Source of the DNA: an archaeon | Lineage (GTDB): Archaea; Iainarchaeota; Iainarchaeia; Iainarchaeales; Iainarchaeaceae | Length of the DNA: 6,654 nt | NCBI GenBank assembly: GCA_005239615.1 | Contig: SBBR01000046.1 | Coordinates: 1 to 6,654 of the forward strand | Reading direction: 5' to 3' | Shown here: positions 5,404 through 6,654 of the stretch, one piece after another | Layout of the letters: each line of letters begins with the position of its first letter | Numbering within the stretch: position 1 is the stretch's first letter | Notes under the pieces: generated by a model | The model's database searches: none | What the model was told of the DNA's origin: nothing | Seen by the model: only the letters and a program-made list of their open reading frames with translations | Made by a program: the position numbers and the translations under genes

Positions 5404-5429
5404 TGCGAAGGGCGTTAAAAGGCTTCGCA
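5404..5429. promoter_or_regulatory. Palindromic candidate operator over the RNA-repair operon promoter
   Basis: TGCGAAG (5404-5410) and CTTCGCA (5423-5429) are perfect 7-bp inverted arms separated by 12 bp. The spacer contains the minus-strand box A CCTTTTAAC (5422-5414), about 28 nt before the exonuclease ATG at 5390. A dimeric regulator bound here would block TBP/TFB. The broken RHH protein encoded in the same operon is an obvious candidate ligand, but that link is inference. A cruciform or leader hairpin is less likely because the transcript should begin at about 5392, outside the palindrome. Confidence 0.5.
5414..5422 (-). promoter_or_regulatory. Box A of the exonuclease-archease-rtcB operon
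   Basis: The minus strand reads CCTTTTAAC, with its centre about 28 nt before the ATG at 5390. This predicts a transcript starting at or within a few bases of the start codon. Confidence 0.5.
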
Positions 5430-5554
5430 GGTGCCCAGATGACTTTTGCACTCGAACACTTTGTCAGGACGGGACAAACACAGCCATGCTTATTTTCGTT
5501 TGGGTGTTGCCTTTCGATAGAAAGCAGTCGCCGGAATATACTCGGACCATTGCT

Positions 5555-5821
5555 CATCCGCTAGTCGCGCTCTTAATCCTTTCGAGGAGGATTTCACTAA
5601 CCCTCGTGGGTTCTCGCTTGAGAGGCCGTCGATGTGGGCGTGGTAGTACGACATCACTGTTGCGGTCGAAACGTGGAGGTCCCAGAGGCTGAACCCACTG
5701 TCAAGGAGGCCCTGGTCTATGTACGCATCCTGTAGCTCCCCGTATGGCAGCGTTGTCTCGTTGGGTATAACACGCCCTTCCTGATGACAAAGAAGTCCTC
5801 CCTGGTGTCGTAGTAGTACAT
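5555..5821 (-). pseudogene. Hidden frameshifted gene of about 89 codons, unknown function
   Basis: From ATG at 5821 the minus strand reads MYYYDTREDFFVIRKGV and then loses sense. Moving one frame near the CCC at 5765-5763 gives NETTLPYGELQDAY and later WDLHVSTATVMSYYHAH. A second shift between 5624 and 5608 gives PTRVSEILLE. A third near 5583-5579 gives RIKSATSG and TGA at 5557-5555. Each shift is repaired by adding one base, and the three cancel, so start and stop share a frame. The repaired protein has 89 residues. A box A at 5859-5852 is correctly placed for the ATG. The last shift is the least certain: without it the second frame stops at 5574, and the third runs on to about 5490. I do not recognise the family. 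Either the gene has decayed or the assembly has indel errors here. Confidence 0.6.
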
Positions 5822-5851
5822 ATCATAATACTTCACCTAGTACTTTAATGG

Positions 5852-5859
5852 TATATAAC
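5852..5859 (-). promoter_or_regulatory. Box A of the frameshifted gene
   Basis: The minus strand reads GTTATATA, centred about 34 nt before the ATG at 5821. Transcription would start near 5828, a few bases before the ATG. A promoter in the right place supports this locus having been a real gene. Confidence 0.5.
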
Positions 5860-5865
5860 TCAGGG

Positions 5866-5953
5866 AGCCAGGTGCAGACTCCGCTGCGCTGCATTTCTGT
5901 GTGTTGGTAGAGCCGTCACTTCACGGCCGCCCGAACTTGACCTGCACCTGGCT
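5866..5953. repeat. 12-bp inverted repeat around the 3' end of the lipoprotein gene
   Basis: AGCCAGGTGCAG (5866-5877) is the exact reverse complement of CTGCACCTGGCT (5942-5953). One arm lies in the last codons of the lipoprotein (SQVQ) and the other 44 nt beyond its stop. The loop is 64 nt and contains a smaller pair, GCCGT (5912-5916) and ACGGC (5923-5927), at the stop codon. In RNA it would close a large 3'-end stem. No T tract follows, so it is not a classical terminator. Confidence 0.4.
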
Positions 5954-6598
5954 TGGCTTCTCTACTTCTGGTGGTGCCGCATCGTAAATGACCCACACGA
6001 ATTCGGGCTTGCCCTCGTTCAGCTCCACCGGGCCCCCTGCCCTGGCGTTGTTCCAGCCTTCCAGCACGAGCTTCTTTCTAGGCCCGTAATCCACAATACC
6101 CCAGCTTTCCCAATCGCCAGCCTGAACCTCACCAACACTCCAACTGCCGCTCGCCCCACCATACGCCCATTTCCCATCTGCGCTGAGTGTGAACTTTTCA
6201 GATGGCAGGTCCTTTAGGTAGTTGCCAATGCCTGTCTCATCATATATTGCCTTGGAATATGCCTTCCACTCTCCCACAAGGTCCTCAATCCCGACCTTCT
6301 GCTCGCCGCTGTAGGGGTTGGTCGGGTTGGACTGCTGCCCCACTGGGAATGCTGGTGTCGGCGAGGCAGGCTCGTCTGTATTTTCGTTCTGCGCCGGTGG
6401 CAGTGAAGGGGCTGGCTCTCTAGCATTTTCCTGTGGCGCTGCCGGCGGCTGGACAGGGGAGTCGCTCGTTCCAGTGCCCCCAACCTGAGCCTGTGCCTGC
6501 CCTTCAGATCCTTCCGCCTTCTTGTCAGTGGCACAGCCCGACAGCAGCATGGCTGTTACAATAAGTGAAAATATTGCGAGAATGAATTTTGGCCGCAT
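5921..6598 (-). CDS. Lipoprotein with proline-rich linker and lipocalin-like domain
   Basis: A 225-residue secreted protein. A basic N-terminus (MRPK) and hydrophobic stretch end in the lipobox LLSGC, so cleavage before C22 and lipid attachment are expected. Residues 23-100 form a low-complexity Gly/Gln/Pro/Ser/Glu linker that would hold the domain away from the membrane. Residues 104-223 contain LVGEWKAYSK, FTLSADGKWAY and GSWSV, the order of a small beta-barrel domain of lipocalin-like type (G-x-W opening, then F-x-ADG-x-W and G-x-W-x-V). The ligand is unknown. The start at 6598 lies about 30 nt from an A/T-rich box A. It is monocistronic as far as can be seen: the next gene downstream has its own promoter. 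Confidence 0.85.
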   Translation of the reverse strand: MRPKFILAIFSLIVTAMLLSGCATDKKAEGSEGQAQAQVGGTGTSDSPVQPPAAPQENAREPAPSLPPAQNENTDEPASPTPAFPVGQQSNPTNPYSGEQKVGIEDLVGEWKAYSKAIYDETGIGNYLKDLPSEKFTLSADGKWAYGGASGSWSVGEVQAGDWESWGIVDYGPRKKLVLEGWNNARAGGPVELNEGKPEFVWVIYDAAPPEVEKPSQVQVKFGRP

Positions 6599-6622
6599 GA
6601 CAATTTTTTATCTGATTTGTGA

Positions 6623-6634
6623 TTTTAAATTTAA
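6623..6634 (-). promoter_or_regulatory. Box A of the lipoprotein gene
   Basis: The minus strand reads TTAAATTTAAAA, centred about 30 nt before the ATG at 6598. It predicts a leaderless or nearly leaderless message, as for the surface protein and exonuclease genes. Confidence 0.5.
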
Positions 6635-6654
6635 CTCTTGGGGTATTTGGAAAA

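Overview
This window most likely comes from an archaeon, possibly a DPANN-type lineage. It carries an archaeal-type RtcB RNA ligase, an archease, a stand-alone PolB-like DEDDy exonuclease, a tyrosine-rich surface protein with a C-terminal membrane anchor, and a lipobox lipoprotein. Several genes have an archaeal box A (TATA-like) element about 25-30 nt upstream of the start codon, so their mRNAs would be leaderless or nearly so. The lineage is inferred from family recognition, not from a search. Every gene I can support lies on the minus strand, so transcription runs from high to low coordinates.

Layout, in transcription order. (1) 6598-5921: lipoprotein with a lipocalin-like domain, behind its own box A. 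(2) 5821-5555: a hidden gene of about 89 codons with its own promoter. It reads well only if three single-base frameshifts are corrected, so it is either decayed or mis-sequenced. (3) 5390-2682: a likely RNA-repair operon. It holds a DEDDy 3'-5' exonuclease, archease, a ribbon-helix-helix (RHH) regulator broken by an in-frame TAA, and rtcB. Its promoter has a perfect 7-bp inverted repeat centred on box A. (4) 2681-2356: a noncoding stretch with the rtcB T-tract terminator and three copies of a 39-nt repeat, two exactly head-to-tail. (5) 2355-229: a 708-aa surface protein with a 97-residue segment that is one-third tyrosine, two beta-type domains with identically spaced cysteines, and a C-terminal membrane helix. 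(6) 228-1: a small CxxC reading frame, then the first 12 codons of an IS110-type transposase that runs off the left edge.

Functional view: archease activates RtcB for repeated rounds of guanylylation and ligation. The adjacent exonuclease would fit trimming or quality control of ends, although its substrate (DNA or RNA) cannot be read from sequence. The RHH remnant and the palindrome over the operon promoter together suggest an autoregulatory circuit that has been, or appears, broken. The surface protein and lipoprotein belong to the cell envelope and are not obviously connected to the RNA-repair genes.
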